NCBI RefSeq assembly: GCF_019175385.1
Contig: NC_083346.1
Location: forward strand, 62,029,821-62,093,820
Length of the DNA: 64,000 bases
Reading direction: 5' to 3'
DNA from: Lycium barbarum
Taxonomy: Eukaryota; Streptophyta; Magnoliopsida; Solanales; Solanaceae
In this document: one piece after another, positions 33,888-47,100 of the stretch
Numbering within the stretch: position 1 is the first letter of the stretch
Layout of the letters: every line of letters begins with the position of its first letter
Notes under the pieces: model-generated
Database searches by the model: none
What the model saw: the letters and a program-made list of their open reading frames with translations, nothing else
What the model was told of the DNA's origin: nothing
Translations under genes and position numbers: made by a program

Positions 33888-35000
33888 CTATACCTCTACC
33901 ACGGTTGACCGACACCTGTGAACCTTGCCCCAGAGGGCGTATGGATGATGAAGACCCGACTGCCGACCCTGAAGGTTAGATCCTACCCCTACTACTAATC
34001 GAGGCGCAGTCACGCATGATATGGCCTGGCCGACCGTATGCATAGAAAACATCTGAACCCAATTGGCATTGGCCTTAATGTGACTTCCCGCACTGAGAAC
34101 ATCGTGGCATGGGTGGCCTTGCTTGACCCGAGTCACCTCTGTAATGAGAACCTAAAGCTCTGAACTTTGACTAGGCCCGGAGTGAGTAGATCTATCAAAT
34201 CTCTGGCTCGTAAATCATGGAGACGCACTAGTCATAGAATGGCCTGAATGCCTAGAAAACCGCTGTCTTTGCCCTCTTTTAAACTCACTAGTCGGACCGA
34301 AGATCTAGCCCTCTTGTTATAACTTCTGTCAAGCTGAAGCTTACCTCTTTTCGGTTGTTGGCTTTCCTCAAAATTCTGGGCGTGGGCTTGAATGCAAAAA
34401 ATATCCATATTGTCCTGAACGGACGCAGTCAAGCACTTATCCATCAAATGTGGTCCTAAGCCACTCACAAATCGGTGCACTCGATCACCCATATCAGCTA
34501 CCATGGCCGGAGCATACCTAGCCAAAGAATTGAAGCGGAGACTATACTCTAAAGCACTCATACTTCCTTGCCTAAGATTCAGGAACTTGTTGGCTCTAGC
34601 CCGCCGAACTTCTGGGGGCAAGTAATGTTATAGGAAAGCATCAACAAATTCTTGCCATACCGGGGAAGGTGAATTTACTCCCCTAGAAGATAACCAAACC
34701 GTATACCTATGAATCGCAACATCCCACAATCTGTACGATGCTAACTCCACAGATTCAACGTCGGAAGCATGCATTATCAAAAGTGTCCTCAACATCCCAT
34801 CAATAAAGTTTTGAGGGTCCTCATCGGGCTTTGACCCGAAGAACTCTGGAGGGTTTAAGCTAATAAAATTGCGGGCTCTTTTACTAACTGCCCTATCACC
34901 ATGACACATACCTTGCCGCTGGGCCTGAGCGGCAACTAATTGAGTCAACAATTGAATGACCTCTTTCATCTCTTGGCCCGAAACCTTTGGTGGAGGGGCT
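33888..35000 (-). pseudogene. Gag of chromovirus copy 1, decayed
   Basis: Two open stretches, 34969-34628 and 34621-34232, carry the retrotransposon gag fold: NFISLNPPEFFGSKPDEDPQ, ESVELASYRL, VWQEFVDAFL, then YLPPEVRRARANKFLNLRQG, YSLRFNSLARYAP and RFVSGLGPHL. A stop separates them. The zinc-knuckle region (34136-33888) is frameshifted, so CCHC residues are not readable in one frame. Coding similarity starts at a proline-rich KVSGQEMKEV segment directly next to the LTR edge at 35004, so the first part of gag is lost. Confidence 0.85.
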
Positions 35001-37417
35001 GGGTGTTACACCCCGATTTTTTTTTCCGTTAACATACAGTGAATAGACTAACGAAGGGAACGACGTATACGATGTTTTGGTAAGTAAGAAATAACATTTG
35101 ATGATTCTAAATGAGATTTCAAAGACGTTTGAGGTAGGAGATGAAAGTTGTTAAGGAAAGCAAGGTCTATGTTGTGTGTCGAGCAAGATTTATGAGTATC
35201 GAATTAATGATGGCTTAATGATATTTTGGAGAAGAGTTATAATGCCCCTTAGATTGTTAATGAAGTTTTAAACAAGTGCTAAGAAGGTTCCATAAGGATT
35301 TGAGATCAAACGAAGTGACGAGAACAAAATCAGAGAAAAGATAGATTATACGACCAATAATATGGTCCGTATAATGTTATACGGTCAGTATAATGGTCCA
35401 AAGAATCGTCACAGTGAAGGTCCCTCACTGATGGGATTATATGGTCACTTATACAGACCATATAAAATTATACGGACCGTATAATGTGCCATATAATGGT
35501 CACAGAAGCGAGAAGTTGATGGGGTGATTTCACGGTCACTTATACAGACTGTATAAGTTTATACGAACCGTATAAGTGTCTGTATAATTTCCCGACGGGT
35601 CAGATTTTCCAAATATAAATATAAGACCCCATGTTATTATTTTCATTTCCCTCACTTCTCCACATCTCTCTAATCCTCTAGAATATTCCACACACTTCTT
35701 TTACAAGAATCTAAGGGTAAACAAGAATCAACTTTTTCAAACCAACAAAATCAAGTGTATGAGACACATTAAAGTTCATCCAAGCCAAGGAATTCCAATG
35801 GAAGTGAACTAGAGTTTTGGTGCAAGAGAAGTATTTTCACTCAAGGCTTATTCCTACACTATCTAAGGTAAGTTTTATGATCTTTTCATGTTGTTTAAGG
35901 TATTGAGAAGTTGAAACACTTGGATTGTAGAAGGATATAGAAAATGGGTCACAATTTTGGAGTGAATCATGAATATTGATATGTTGTAATTGTAAGTATG
36001 TTATGAATGACATTTAGAACATAGGATAAGTATTATATGTGAGAAAATGCAATAGTGAACTATGATCATGATTATGGAGGAATTGAAGTAAAATTGTGAA
36101 ATGTGGATAATGTAGATGAATGATGATTGTTGCTTATAATATTGTGAATGTTGTTATAGATGTTTGGGAGTTGATATGGAATATGGGGAAGGTTGTATAA
36201 ACAAAGGAAATGCTGCTCAACTTTCTCTAGCTTTAGTAAGCATGTTCTTATAATCGTTTAGCTAATGTTAATACGAACTCCCTTGAAGGTAAAGACGTGA
36301 GCATTGAAGGAGAACGATCAATCGGTAGAATAGCTAAAGGAAAAGGTATGTGAGGCTAGCCCCTTCTTATTAAGGCATGAATCTTATGACATGATCTTTC
36401 CTCCTTCTCCACGAATTTCCTACATTCCGGAAAACTAAGAGTCTATGTTCATGAATAGCCATAAGAGTTAAAAATAAAAGATATTATGAACATGATGATA
36501 ATGAGCTTAACTACGATCCATTGATATTGTTCATTGGATACACTCACCTTATGTGTTAATTCCTTCAAGGTGAGGCAGAATGCTTATGAATGCTCCATAA
36601 TGGAATCGGGGGTTCACGACATTATGTCACCCCGATAAAGTATAGCTGTCTTTGAGTTCTATGCATGCATTATGACGAGTACATGATGATGATATTACAC
36701 CGCTTCTATATGGCCGGGCAGACACCACTAAGGTGGGCAGCGTATACACCATGTCTAGGTAGCATGGGCAGACACCACTAGTGGGCGGCATGAAATGGTA
36801 CCCCGGACGCAGGAGGCCTGGACGTGGGCTAATGATTATCACACCGTACCTATATGGTCGGGCAGCTTATACATATATGCATACATGATATGATGATGAT
36901 TATGGAGTAAGCCAGCATGCATTATTTCTTTTATAACTTATAGTCAGTTACAGGTTTCTCCTCATTTGATGCTTCCTTATTTCATTGATGTATTGTTATT
37001 GTTGATGCCTTACATACTCAGTACAATGTTCGTACTGACGTCCGTTTTCTTTGGACGCTGTGTTCATGCCCAGAGGTAGACAGGGAGGTGATCCAGACTC
37101 GTAGGGGCTATTACCAGACTGGAGAGCACTCCATTGTTCTGGAGGTGCCATTGATTTATTCTTTTGTGTATATACATGTATTTTGGGCACGGCGGAGTCC
37201 TGTCCCGTCCCTATGTCTAGCACTCTAGTAGAGGCTTGTAGATACGTATGTGTGGGTAGTATGGTCTCACGATATCCTTATTGTATGTATATTATTTTGT
37301 TAACCGAAGGACTTATGTATATAAAGGTAATTATGTTCAAAGTGAAAAACGGTTTTCCTATGATTTGAGTATAAGATTAATGAATGAACGCTTGATGTGT
37401 ACGATGGGTAATGGTAT

Positions 37418-39749
37418 TGTTACACCTCGGAAATTTCCCGTTGGTACGCAAGTAAATGAACTAATGATGTGTGCGAGGAGTGCGAGTGTATAATGTTTCA
37501 TGGGAAATGTATGTAAAGGGATGTGGATGATTAGAATGAAAAGTCGAGAAATGAGAAAAATTGAAAGTTGGCAAAACTGCCCAGTGGTCGTATAGTGCAA
37601 AATACGGACCGTAAAGTGCAATACGGTCCGTAAACTTGAAGTCGTAAACTGGCATGTCCAACTTCAACTTTCTGCCAGCTGAGGAAAAGGTATAATACGA
37701 CCTGGTGGACGGACCGTAAAGTGATTTACGGCCCGTAAACCATGGTCGTAAATCACCATGCATGCAGGCCAAAGTTTCTGGTTCTGCTTAAGCTTAAAAA
37801 CGACCACGAGGGACGGTCCGTAAACTGAAATACGGACCGTAAACCTCCGTGGACGACCACTGTTCACGCAACACAAATTTTCCAATTCATTAAATATGAG
37901 GATCAAGACTTATTTTATTTCATTACAACATTACACCACTTCTCTCTAGAACTTCTCTCTACATTTATTATATGAGTTTTCAAGGATTATAAGCCATCAA
38001 TAACATTAAGACAAGTGAATCAAGGATAAGGGAATCATCAAGGATCATCCAAGTCAAGAAATCCAAATGGAGAAAAACTAGGGTTTTGCTCAAAAAAGAG
38101 TATTATCAACCAAAGCTTGTTCCTACAACTTCTAAGGCAAGATTCATGATTTTTACAAGATGTTTAAGGTATTGGAGAATTAAAATACATGGATTGTAGA
38201 AAATGTGGTCAACTAGGTCATGAATGATGAATAGTGACATTTTGAGAAATAGTTTGAATTGAGTTATGAATGTTGTTGTGTTGTGATATGAATGTGTTAT
38301 AAATGGTATTAAGATCATGAACTAAACACTTTAGACGAATGGACGAAGATGGGTGTTATAATCATGAATGTGGGCGAATTAGAGGCAAATTGAGGAATCT
38401 AGATAATGTGGATAATGTGAATGACTAATGGCCATTGTTATGATATTAATGAAGGTATAAATGCTAGCATTGGAAGGGAACGTGCAAGTGTAGAATAGTT
38501 CGACGGAAAGGTATGTAAGGCTAACCCTTCTTTCATAAGGCATGGTTCTTGGCCAAATTCCTAATTCCTCTATATGAGTATGTTGTTTTCACATGGTTGA
38601 CATTCCGAGCTCATAAGCTCACGACCCTTGATATGTACTATGATTATACTATGTTCCTCGTATGACGAGTAAGTCTATAATGTAAATGTAACGATAATGA
38701 TGAGGATAGTAACGATGATGAGAGTAAAATGAGACTAGAGATGCTTACGAGCTATGATATATGTATATGTATGTCTATGAAGGGCTATGATAAGACCCCG
38801 AGCTTATGATGCCGGGTAAGACTATATGTATATGACTATGTATAAAGTATGTATACGATTACGAAACGCGCGCACACCTCTGCAGAGGGTACGGATAACC
38901 CTGATGCCTTGGTAGGGCCAGGTATGTATGACCTTGAGCCTTGGTTGGCCAAGTATGTATAAGACACCGATCCTATGAGGTCGGGTATGCTATGTAAATG
39001 CCTATATATATAATATGACTATGTATATAATATGAATATGAATGTGATAAGATTATGTATAAGGATACGAATAAGGACATGTATACGAATATGAGCACAA
39101 GTATGGTACGAGTATTATTATGGGATACGAACGACGATGTATGCAAGTAAGCGACATGATGATGATGATATTACTGTCTCCCCTCCTATACTATTTTCAT
39201 ATGATATCTATTATGCTTCTATATTGATGTTGATCATGCTTTACATACTCAGTACATTCTTCGTACTGACGTCCTTTTGTTTGTGGATGCTGCGTCATGC
39301 CCGCAGGTGCACAGGGAGATAGACTTGATCCATAGCTGCTTATTCAGAGATTGCATAGCAGAGCTCCATTTCTTTCGGAGCCGTAGCTTTTGGGTACTTA
39401 TTCTTTTGTGTATGTAATTATGGGCATAGCGGGGTCCTGTCCCGCTCATACGATATGTCATACTCTTAGAGGCTCGTAGTCATGTGTATGTGGGTAGAGA
39501 TGTTCGGCCATGTCGGCCCATGTTTTGTATATCTTTTGTTGGCCTCGTTGGCCTTGTACTTATGATGTGGCATAAATGCCTATGATATGTTAAATGATGA
39601 TGGTCATCTAATGGGATCAATATGATTAACGATAAGAAAAGCACGAATTGATTTATGGTTCACCTAGATGTTATGTTATGTACGATAAGGGGGTGCTCGG
39701 GTGGGGTAGCACCGGGTGGTCGCCGCGGCCCCCTAGCCGGGTCGTGACA
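37418..39749 (+). repeat. A-type solo LTR nested in the previous LTR
   Basis: It starts TGTTACACCTCGGAAATTTC, ends CTAGCCGGGTCGTGACA, and is flanked by GGTAT at 37413-37417 and 39750-39754. Length is 2,332 bp. A cluster of TACGGNCCGTA palindromes lies at 37575-37860 (perfect copies at 37603, 37622, 37727, 37831). The GGTATGTAAGGCTAACCC box is at 38510 and the shared box at 39239-39315. Confidence 0.9.
37575..37860. promoter_or_regulatory. TACGGNCCGTA palindrome cluster, nested solo LTR
   Basis: Perfect copies start at 37603 and 37622 (19 bp apart), 37727 and 37831. ATTAAATATGAGG, a weak TATA-like box, follows near 37888 on the plus strand. Confidence 0.65.
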
Positions 39750-39816
39750 GGTATGAACGGTGCTCGGTGGTTAGCCCCGGGTACCCGTCATGGCCCCTAG
39801 TTAGGTCATGACAAAA

Positions 39817-39829
39817 TTAGTATCAGAGC
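39817..39829 (+). other. Primer-binding site of the plus-strand element
   Basis: TTAGTATCAGAGC starts three bases after the LTR end. It matches the initiator-Met priming site TTGGTATCAGAGC with one G-to-A change. The next 90 bases (GTGTCTA, GTCTTGTTTATGG, GCGCCACACTAATAAACAGG) are the leader typical of this group and resemble that of the type C element. Confidence 0.8.
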
Positions 39830-40089
39830 AGTTCAGTCTTAGGAAGTGTCTACGAGCCGTGTCTAGTAGAGTCTTGTTTATGGTGTGTTACGCGCCACAC
39901 TAATAAACAGGAGGCTACAGAAACCTCCATGAATGTTTCTAAAACAATCCGAGTTCGTTTATGAAATTTATGAACGTTATTCATTATAATAACCTCTACG
40001 AGCATTTCCCAAACACTCCGAATTAGCACATGAAGGTTATAAACGTCATTTATTATAGGAACCCCTACAACCATTTTCAAGCAATCCGA
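39830..40089 (+). other. Leader remnant of the plus-strand element
   Basis: Leader-like sequence to about 39930, then AT-rich sequence with loosely repeated ATGAAxxTTATxxACGTTAT segments. No gag follows: the internal region was deleted or replaced before the D-type fragment begins at about 40090. Confidence 0.4.
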
Positions 40090-41766
40090 GATTGTCTACG
40101 AAAGTTAGGGACATTACTATTTACCGAATTCTTTAGACTTTTCTTGTTATTCAATCATATAATAAACATGGCCATGCTAAGTATACGCACATCAAGAAGT
40201 GAATAAGAATCATTAACACGCTCGGAATCAAGAATGGAATTACCCCAAGATAAGTATCATAACTTACTTAGCTCTAGGACATGCCAAAAGAAAGAAAAGA
40301 TAAGCTTTACATACCTGTCCCACGTCCACTTAGCTACGCTTTTTCGTCCAAACTTGCTAGTCTACATTCAAGAGAATTGACATAATCATTAGATTCGTCG
40401 TCATCCACTTGCTTTAGCCCTTCAAATGAATTCATTTATATTCTGCCGAAATTTCGGCAGCATTTCCCCTGTAAATACCCCATCCCCAAGAATCTTACTC
40501 GGCCAATTTATCAACAACAAATCCGAGAATTCAACTCGGCCAAATTATCAACAACAATACCAACAATCATATCTCCAACTTCAACAATTATTTCAAAATA
40601 CATTCTAACATTAGTAGCTCCTTTTACATAATTCGACGACATTTCACTTATTTTCAATTCAATCACATACGATCAAGCCGACATAAATGCTCACACATTC
40701 AGATACTTTCCCAAGACATCACGACCAAGACTCAAGAACACTTCAAACAATCCGCGCAATGACCAAAACATCCCAACCAATGCACAATACCACCCGAAAC
40801 CTCCCAAATGCAACAAGAACAATAACGACACATTTTCTTCCTTCAAATTCATAAACTATACCAACAATCCACATACTAACAACATTGTTTTTCATAATTA
40901 CAAGAAAGCCATATCCAAATCACATTAACTTCTAAGACAACTCTCCAACAATTACAACTTCATTCCAATTCATCAAACCTTCATTTTCACCATGGAATTC
41001 ATTACAACAACAACCAAAATACTAAGAAAATTGATTCATTCTCTTCTACACTACACCATATTCACACGGCCACAACACTATATATTCGGCCACCACATAA
41101 CATCCATGTTTTCATGATTTTCATTCATTTCTACATACTACAACATACACAACCATCCATAACATATAAAAGAAGATTAAATCTTACCTTTTTCCACTTA
41201 CTTCTCACTTGGCTAAGATCATGAACTTGCAACAAAGAGAAGTCTTCTTGCTCCAACAATTATACCACGTTAAAGAGAACCTTCAAATTAGTGGGAATAC
41301 TAGAAGAAAATATTTTTTGGATCAAACTTGAAGGCTTCTATTTTTGTAGGCTTGGCCGAATGGCCCCTTTGCCTTTGCTCTTCTTCAAGGTTCTTGAAGA
41401 TTCTAAGTGTTATGAATGGAAAATGGGCTCTAACTCTCATCTTTTATTTATCAAGATTGGGCTCCCATGTGGGCCAAGGCCCACTCTATGTGGCCGGCCA
41501 TATGGCCTATTTTCTCAAGCCCAATCTTTTTTTTTTGCAATTTATGAAAATTTATTTTCCAAATTCCAAATTTGCCCTTGGCCTTCCTCCATTTTTCTAT
41601 GAGCCATCTTGCGAATTTTCCTTTTTGCCTCCAGCCTTTCTTAATATTTCCACATCACAACTTTCATGAACAACTTGTGTGCTAAACAAGGTCAAAATTT
41701 AGCCTTGCCCTTAACTTCTCGCAATTGTCTCGAATTATCCGAATATGCAAAATACGGGATATAACA
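40090..41766 (-). repeat. Type D LTR fragment, minus strand
   Basis: The right edge is CAAAATACGGGATATAACA, the start of a minus-strand D LTR. The CTGCCGAAATTTCGGCAGC palindrome box is at about 40443 and the GCTTTACATACC box at about 40305. The part that would hold the shared box and the TGTCACGACC edge is missing, so it is truncated. The left boundary is approximate. Confidence 0.65.
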
Positions 41767-43594
41767 TTCAATCACTCCCTAAATAAAAATCAAAGATCAA
41801 AGTGAGAATCAAGTGTTAAGGGTTTTCAAAGTATTGTTGAAGGTTGTTTCTCCTTCTTGTAGAAGCTTTGGAGGATACTTCAAGGTGAATTAATCTTGGA
41901 ATTGAAGTGTTCCTGAGCTCTTGAGGTAAGATTTCAACTTATTTCCATGTTTATGTGTTTATGTGATAGTTATGCTAGGGTTGGAGAGAAAGAAATTGGA
42001 GGAAAGGTCCAAACATGAACTTGATGTTATTTTGAGTTGTAATATAACTTGAGCCATGATAGTTAGTGTATTTGAGCAAAAATCTTATTTTGGGGATAAT
42101 AGTTGATGTTGACAATGTGTTGAGGTTGTTATACTTGGTGTATTTGGAAGAAGAAAGTGTATAGGTGTTGTATACAAGCGTATATCGGGCTGCTCAATTG
42201 TATATCTTTAAATGTTATGGATATGAGTTTAAAGAAGATCATATGAGGTTGTTGTGTTGATTGTTGGTTGTGGGCTTTGTGGTGATGATTAAGACATAGG
42301 GGAGTGCTGCTCGTTTCATTTTAGAATCGAGTTATCATTGATATACGTGATATACTAGCGCCATCTAAGTTGTATATGTATTCCTTTGTTATAGGATTGA
42401 CGCTCTAGTTATGATAAGCTAGTTGTTGGATTGCTTGGACAACTTGAGGTATGTTAAGGCTAACTTCCATCTTGTGGCCTGATCCTTATGAATGAAATGT
42501 AAACGTAACGTTACTCCATAATGATTTTATTCTTAGTAGCATCCCATGTTGATTCATGATCTAGTAATGTTGATTTCATTAAGTATTTTTTCAGATTTAG
42601 TATGATTTCATAGAGTCATTTGTTGATGAAAATGCTATCACGTAACGATGTTCGGAGGTATAATGACCTTACGTCACTCCGACAGATTCATGATGTACTC
42701 TGATCATAGTACATATATATATATACACGTAAAAACCTATGACCCCTCAGGCGTTGTATACACGTATATTATGTATTATATATATGTATGGGATATGGGG
42801 AAGGTGATAGCGTTATATACGCACTACCACCTAATCAGCTAGTCACAAGATGATGATGATGCCCACAGAGGCCGATATGATACGATAGGATACCCACAGA
42901 GGCTTGACAGGCGTTATATACACATATACATGTATGACCTTATGCATGCATGCACAATATTTATATATATCATTGGCCCACAGTGGTAGTTCAGACGTAT
43001 AGGTTGCATTTATTTTATCCTATGTACTTTTATGTCTCTTTCCTTTTATTTTTATGCCTTACATACTCAGTACTTTGTCCGTAGTAACGTCCCTTTTTCT
43101 GTGGGCATTGCGTTTCATGCCCGTAGGTTCAGGTAGACAAGTTAACGATCTGCCCTTGTAAGTTGTTGTTCAGCTGATCAATGGAGCACTCCTCTTGTTC
43201 CGGAGTTGCAATCTAGTCTAGGTATGATATTTTTGATATGCCTATGGGTATGGCGGGGCCCTGTCTCGACCTTGTTACATCATATACTCTAGTAGAGGCT
43301 TGTAGACAGTCATGGTATAGTTAGACTTGGTATGGCCCTCTCAGCCTACATTTTTGCTGTATAGTATTCCACGATAGCCTTGTCGGCTTGCACAGTTTTT
43401 GTCCAGCATAGTTTTATAGTATGTCTTTTCGGGCTCATCCCTTTTCATCATATTTCTCATATGATTTAGCAGATTTTCATCTGGTAACCCCGAGGTCCAC
43501 TCTTGTTTATGATCATGATATGAAAGCATGTTTAGCGGTGCTGGGCAGGTAAGGCCCAGATGCCCGTCATGGCCCGCCAGTTTAGGTCGTGACT
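41767..43594 (+). repeat. Type E LTR fragment, plus strand, right part
   Basis: It matches the type E LTR at 53575-54887 (GATCAAAGTGA, GTTAAGGGTTTTC, GAGGTAAGATTTCA) and ends TTTAGGTCGTGACT, a decayed LTR end. It carries the GGTATGTTAAGGCTAAC box at 42450 and the shared box at 43058-43135. Its start is missing. Confidence 0.65.
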
Positions 43595-43809
43595 CTAAGA
43601 TTAACTCACACATGTAAAACAAAGAATTACAAAAAATGAACAGACAAGCACAAACATCCACACAATTCACAAATGATCAATAACCGAGTCATAGCCTATG
43701 GTGTAGCACCTAAACACAAGTCTGCCAAGTCTTTCACTATTTCTAAGAAAAGCCACAATACAAGTACAACCACAATCCAATCAATAGAAGTAAAATGAGA
43801 TGATGGAAT
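43595..43809. other. Unassigned spacer between LTR fragments
   Basis: About 215 AT-rich bases lie between a decayed LTR end and the next LTR start. I see no gene, primer-binding site or polypurine tract here. Confidence 0.4.
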
Positions 43810-43878
43810 TGTCATACCCCGTACTTCGGAGGAGCACTTATCAAATTTGAACGTAAGTATGTTGAACTATGGCTAAGT
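43810..43878 (+). repeat. Type E LTR start, 69-bp stub
   Basis: TGTCATACCCCGTACTTCGG, then GAGCACTTATCAAATTTGAA, matches the first 70 bases of the E LTR at 13467. It is cut by the next LTR start at 43879. Confidence 0.7.
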
Positions 43879-44127
43879 TGTTACACCCGTAGTTTTGTAC
43901 GTTGAGATTAGTTAGGTGTTGGTTGTTGTCACGACCCAACCCCGTGGGCCGCGACTGGTATCCTAACTGGATACCCATACGTACCTACCTGACAGAATCG
44001 GCGTACCAGACAGAACATTTCAAATAGGTGTTTACAGATTCAAGCCAATACAGATACGGCGCGCGCGAAAATATATATATATATATATATGCATACTGAA
44101 ACTTTTGCATAAGCCGATGAGGCTATC

Positions 44128-47100
44128 TGTCACGACCCGTCTAGGGGCCGTGACGAGTACCCGATACTTGTACCGAGCACCCCTTGTCTATCGTTTTACC
44201 TTTACCTCTTAGCAAGCCATGTAAACAAAGCCATTTTTTTTTTTAACATTAACATTAGCGGCGTCATTCTGAACATAGACTAATAAACTTCGTTATCACT
44301 TATACATCAACATTAACATGCCAAAACACCATATATCTAACTGTACTTAACTGACTGTACATAACTGTCTACGAGCCTCTAGACGTAGTACACTTATACA
44401 TAGAAAGGGCTGAGTACTGCCGTGCCCGAATATATATACACAAAATAGTACCAAGGAAGTGAGGCTCCGGAATAACTGGAGCACTGTCAACACTGCTGGT
44501 AGAGCTTCTAAGTATCAAATCCGCCTGTCTGCTGACCTGCGCGGCATGAAACGCAGCGTCCACAAGAAGGGACGTCAGTACGAATAGTGTACCGAGTATG
44601 TAAGGCATGAATAGTAGCATACGGAAAGTATAAAACGGAAATAACGACATAAGAGAATAATAGCACATGTCCTGAGGTAGAAACATAACCTGTATATATA
44701 TATACCCTTGGCAGGTGCTATGCGTACTTAGCTTTCCTTTAAGAATCTTTCCTTGTTCATATACATATACATATAAAATAGGACATCTCATATTGCCGAG
44801 GCGTCGGCAGCCGATCCATTTAACCATAAATATACACATCCCGCGTCCGGGCATCCCGCGTCCGGGACGATATCATATCATGTAATGCCAACTGATCAGG
44901 TGGATATGCGTTCATAACGCTCTGCCCTTACCTCCATTTTCCCCGTATACACATGCATATATCATGTACATATATCAGCGTCTATAGCGCTCTAGCTCTT
45001 TTATCATATACATATACGTGTGTCATGTAGGTACATCAGCGTCTATAGCGCTCTAGCTCTTTCGTCATGTGCATATTTTAAAAATATATACGCATATCCT
45101 ACATACATTTATATGTCTTATATGAATTTACGTATCCTATAAACATATATCTCATATGCACGCAGGAGAGCCCAAAGAAGCATCATGTAGTCATCGGAGT
45201 GACGTAAAGTCGGTAACCTCCGATTACATTATAGAATACTCGTGATCGCTTTGTCTCACCTTGAAGGAACGAGTATTTTAAGGTGAGACTATCAACGGGG
45301 AATAATATTAAAGTAAACGTAGAATGAAATCGGGGCATCATAGATGACAGTTCATACACTTTGAAATCTTTTAGAAAATAAAGTCATAGCTAGGAAATAT
45401 AAATAATATTAAAAAATTAGTTTATCATTTTCATGTTTACATAAGATACTTAGCTTAGTCATCTTAGTCATAGAGTCGTTCCGGTAGTACGTATCATAGG
45501 CATATTCTCTTATCTAACATCATTGTTATCATTATCGTCATGGAAGTGCCCTCGTTAAAGGAGTCACAGTACTTATCATTTGGTAACGAAATCGGGATAA
45601 AAGTTCCCTTTGGATTCACTTTAAGTAAGTCAAGCAAGACTGTAAGGAAAAATCCGAGAGTAGCGGGCCCACCTCGGGCCGGATGGGGTAACGTATATGA
45701 TTTACATATATTACGTGTCATGTCATTACTTGTGAGGGTCCTAGGGTAATCGGGTCCCACTTATGCAAGTTCTAAGGGTTTAAGAGGTCTTTCCATCATT
45801 TGCACACTTTCTAGTTCAATTCTATTGAACAAAAAGTGGAAAACTTTGGATGCGGATTCCGGGGGCTAGGGTTGTCCCCGAGGCTCGTACCCGACTTATT
45901 ACATCTAAGACATGCCATAGAAAGAAGAGTGAAGCCTTGCATACCTCTTTCCGCTCCTTTTGCTATTCCAAATTCACGTCACAATTTCGTCAAAATCTGC
46001 AAATTGGTCGTTTTTACCAAAACTCTCATTAGTATACTTAGAGTTGAAATCTTAAGGAAACACTTGGCTACCGAAATTTCGGCAGCATTTCCTCTGTAAA
46101 TATACCATCCTCAACATTCAACATAGCCAAATTCTCAACCAACACAATCTGGGAATTCAAACCCGGCCAAACTATTAACATAATCAACAATCGCACTAGC
46201 AATTCACATATTTCATCCAAGATGCATGATTTCAATTTATTACCTTCTTCAAAACCTTCCGACTCCAATGACCACGATAACAACCTTATAGTATATATTC
46301 CAACGACATCATACCAATATCATTACATACTATCCATGCAAGAACATTATTCTTCAACAATACCAATAGTCGTAATATCATTTCCAACACCAACATATGC
46401 CATAAAACAACCCACACACTATTTTCCAAATTTCTCAACCAACCCACTTGTGATACAACTATTTAATAACTTTATTTCCGTAAAGAAGTTGAAATTAGTA
46501 CTAACAACATCAATAATAACATCCCCAACATCCTACAAGATAGATATATGTATATTTCGTCCAATTTCTCTTCAAATCTCAACCCACAAATTAACAACAT
46601 CAATACAACAAACTATCACCTTGTTCTTGCCATTATTTCTTAATTCATATTGATAGAGAAAGAGATTCAACAAATTCATACCTTGTTTTTCAAGAAGGTA
46701 GCCAAATCTTCAACATTTACTTGTTTCCAAGCCACTCCAACTCCAAAATGAAATCATATTTGTGACTATGCGTTGCCCGGACTTCGATTAGTACTTCGTA
46801 GCTTGAAATTTCGCCCAAAATCTTCACTTTTATGTGAGATTAAGAGCCTTTTAATGGCTGAATTTTCTGGAACTTTGTAGCATTTTTTGTGATGAAAATG
46901 GGGGTTTTTAGCCCTTTTATAGAGGGTGGGCCGACGTACTGTAGCTACAGTACTGCTGCAGTACTGTAGCGGTACTGTAGCAGTGCTGTAGCAGCTCTGT
47001 TTCTGCGCGACAGTTCAGTTTGTAACGTCTATAATTCTCTACTCCGACGCCCTATCGACGAGAGGTTTGTTGCATTACAAACTAGACTCGACGAGCTTCA

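Larger units (their letters stand above)
30200..35003 (-). mobile_element. Chromovirus (Ty3/gypsy, Tekay/Del type) copy 1, internal region
   Basis: Gag, protease, RT, RNase H, integrase and chromodomain remnants follow each other on the minus strand from 35003 to 30382. The polypurine tract TAAGAGGGGGAGAA lies at 30200-30213. The 5' end of gag and the 5' LTR are missing because the plus-strand LTR at 35004 cuts in. Many stops and frameshifts show it is older than copy 2. Confidence 0.9.
35004..39813 (+). repeat. A-type 5' LTR, plus strand (interrupted)
   Basis: It starts TGTTACACCCCGATTTTT and ends CCTAGTTAGGTCATGACA, followed by a primer-binding site, so it is the 5' LTR of a plus-strand element. 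Without the nested solo LTR at 37418-39749 and its duplication it is about 2.47 kb. A palindrome cluster lies at 35340-35600 (perfect TACGGACCGTA at 35471), followed by the TATA-like TATAAATATAAGACC at about 35614. The GGTATGTGAGGCTAGCCCC box is at about 36345 and the shared box at 37008-37084. It interrupts the gag of chromovirus copy 1. Confidence 0.85.

Noticed and set aside
39817..39829. Initiator-Met tRNA fragment as an RNA gene
   Set aside because: It is a 13-base primer-binding site right after an LTR end, on the complementary strand sense expected for priming. The same holds for 26820-26836.
46222..46653. 143-aa ORF, plus strand
   Set aside because: Low-complexity Thr/Ser/Pro frame on the antisense side of an LTR; no support.
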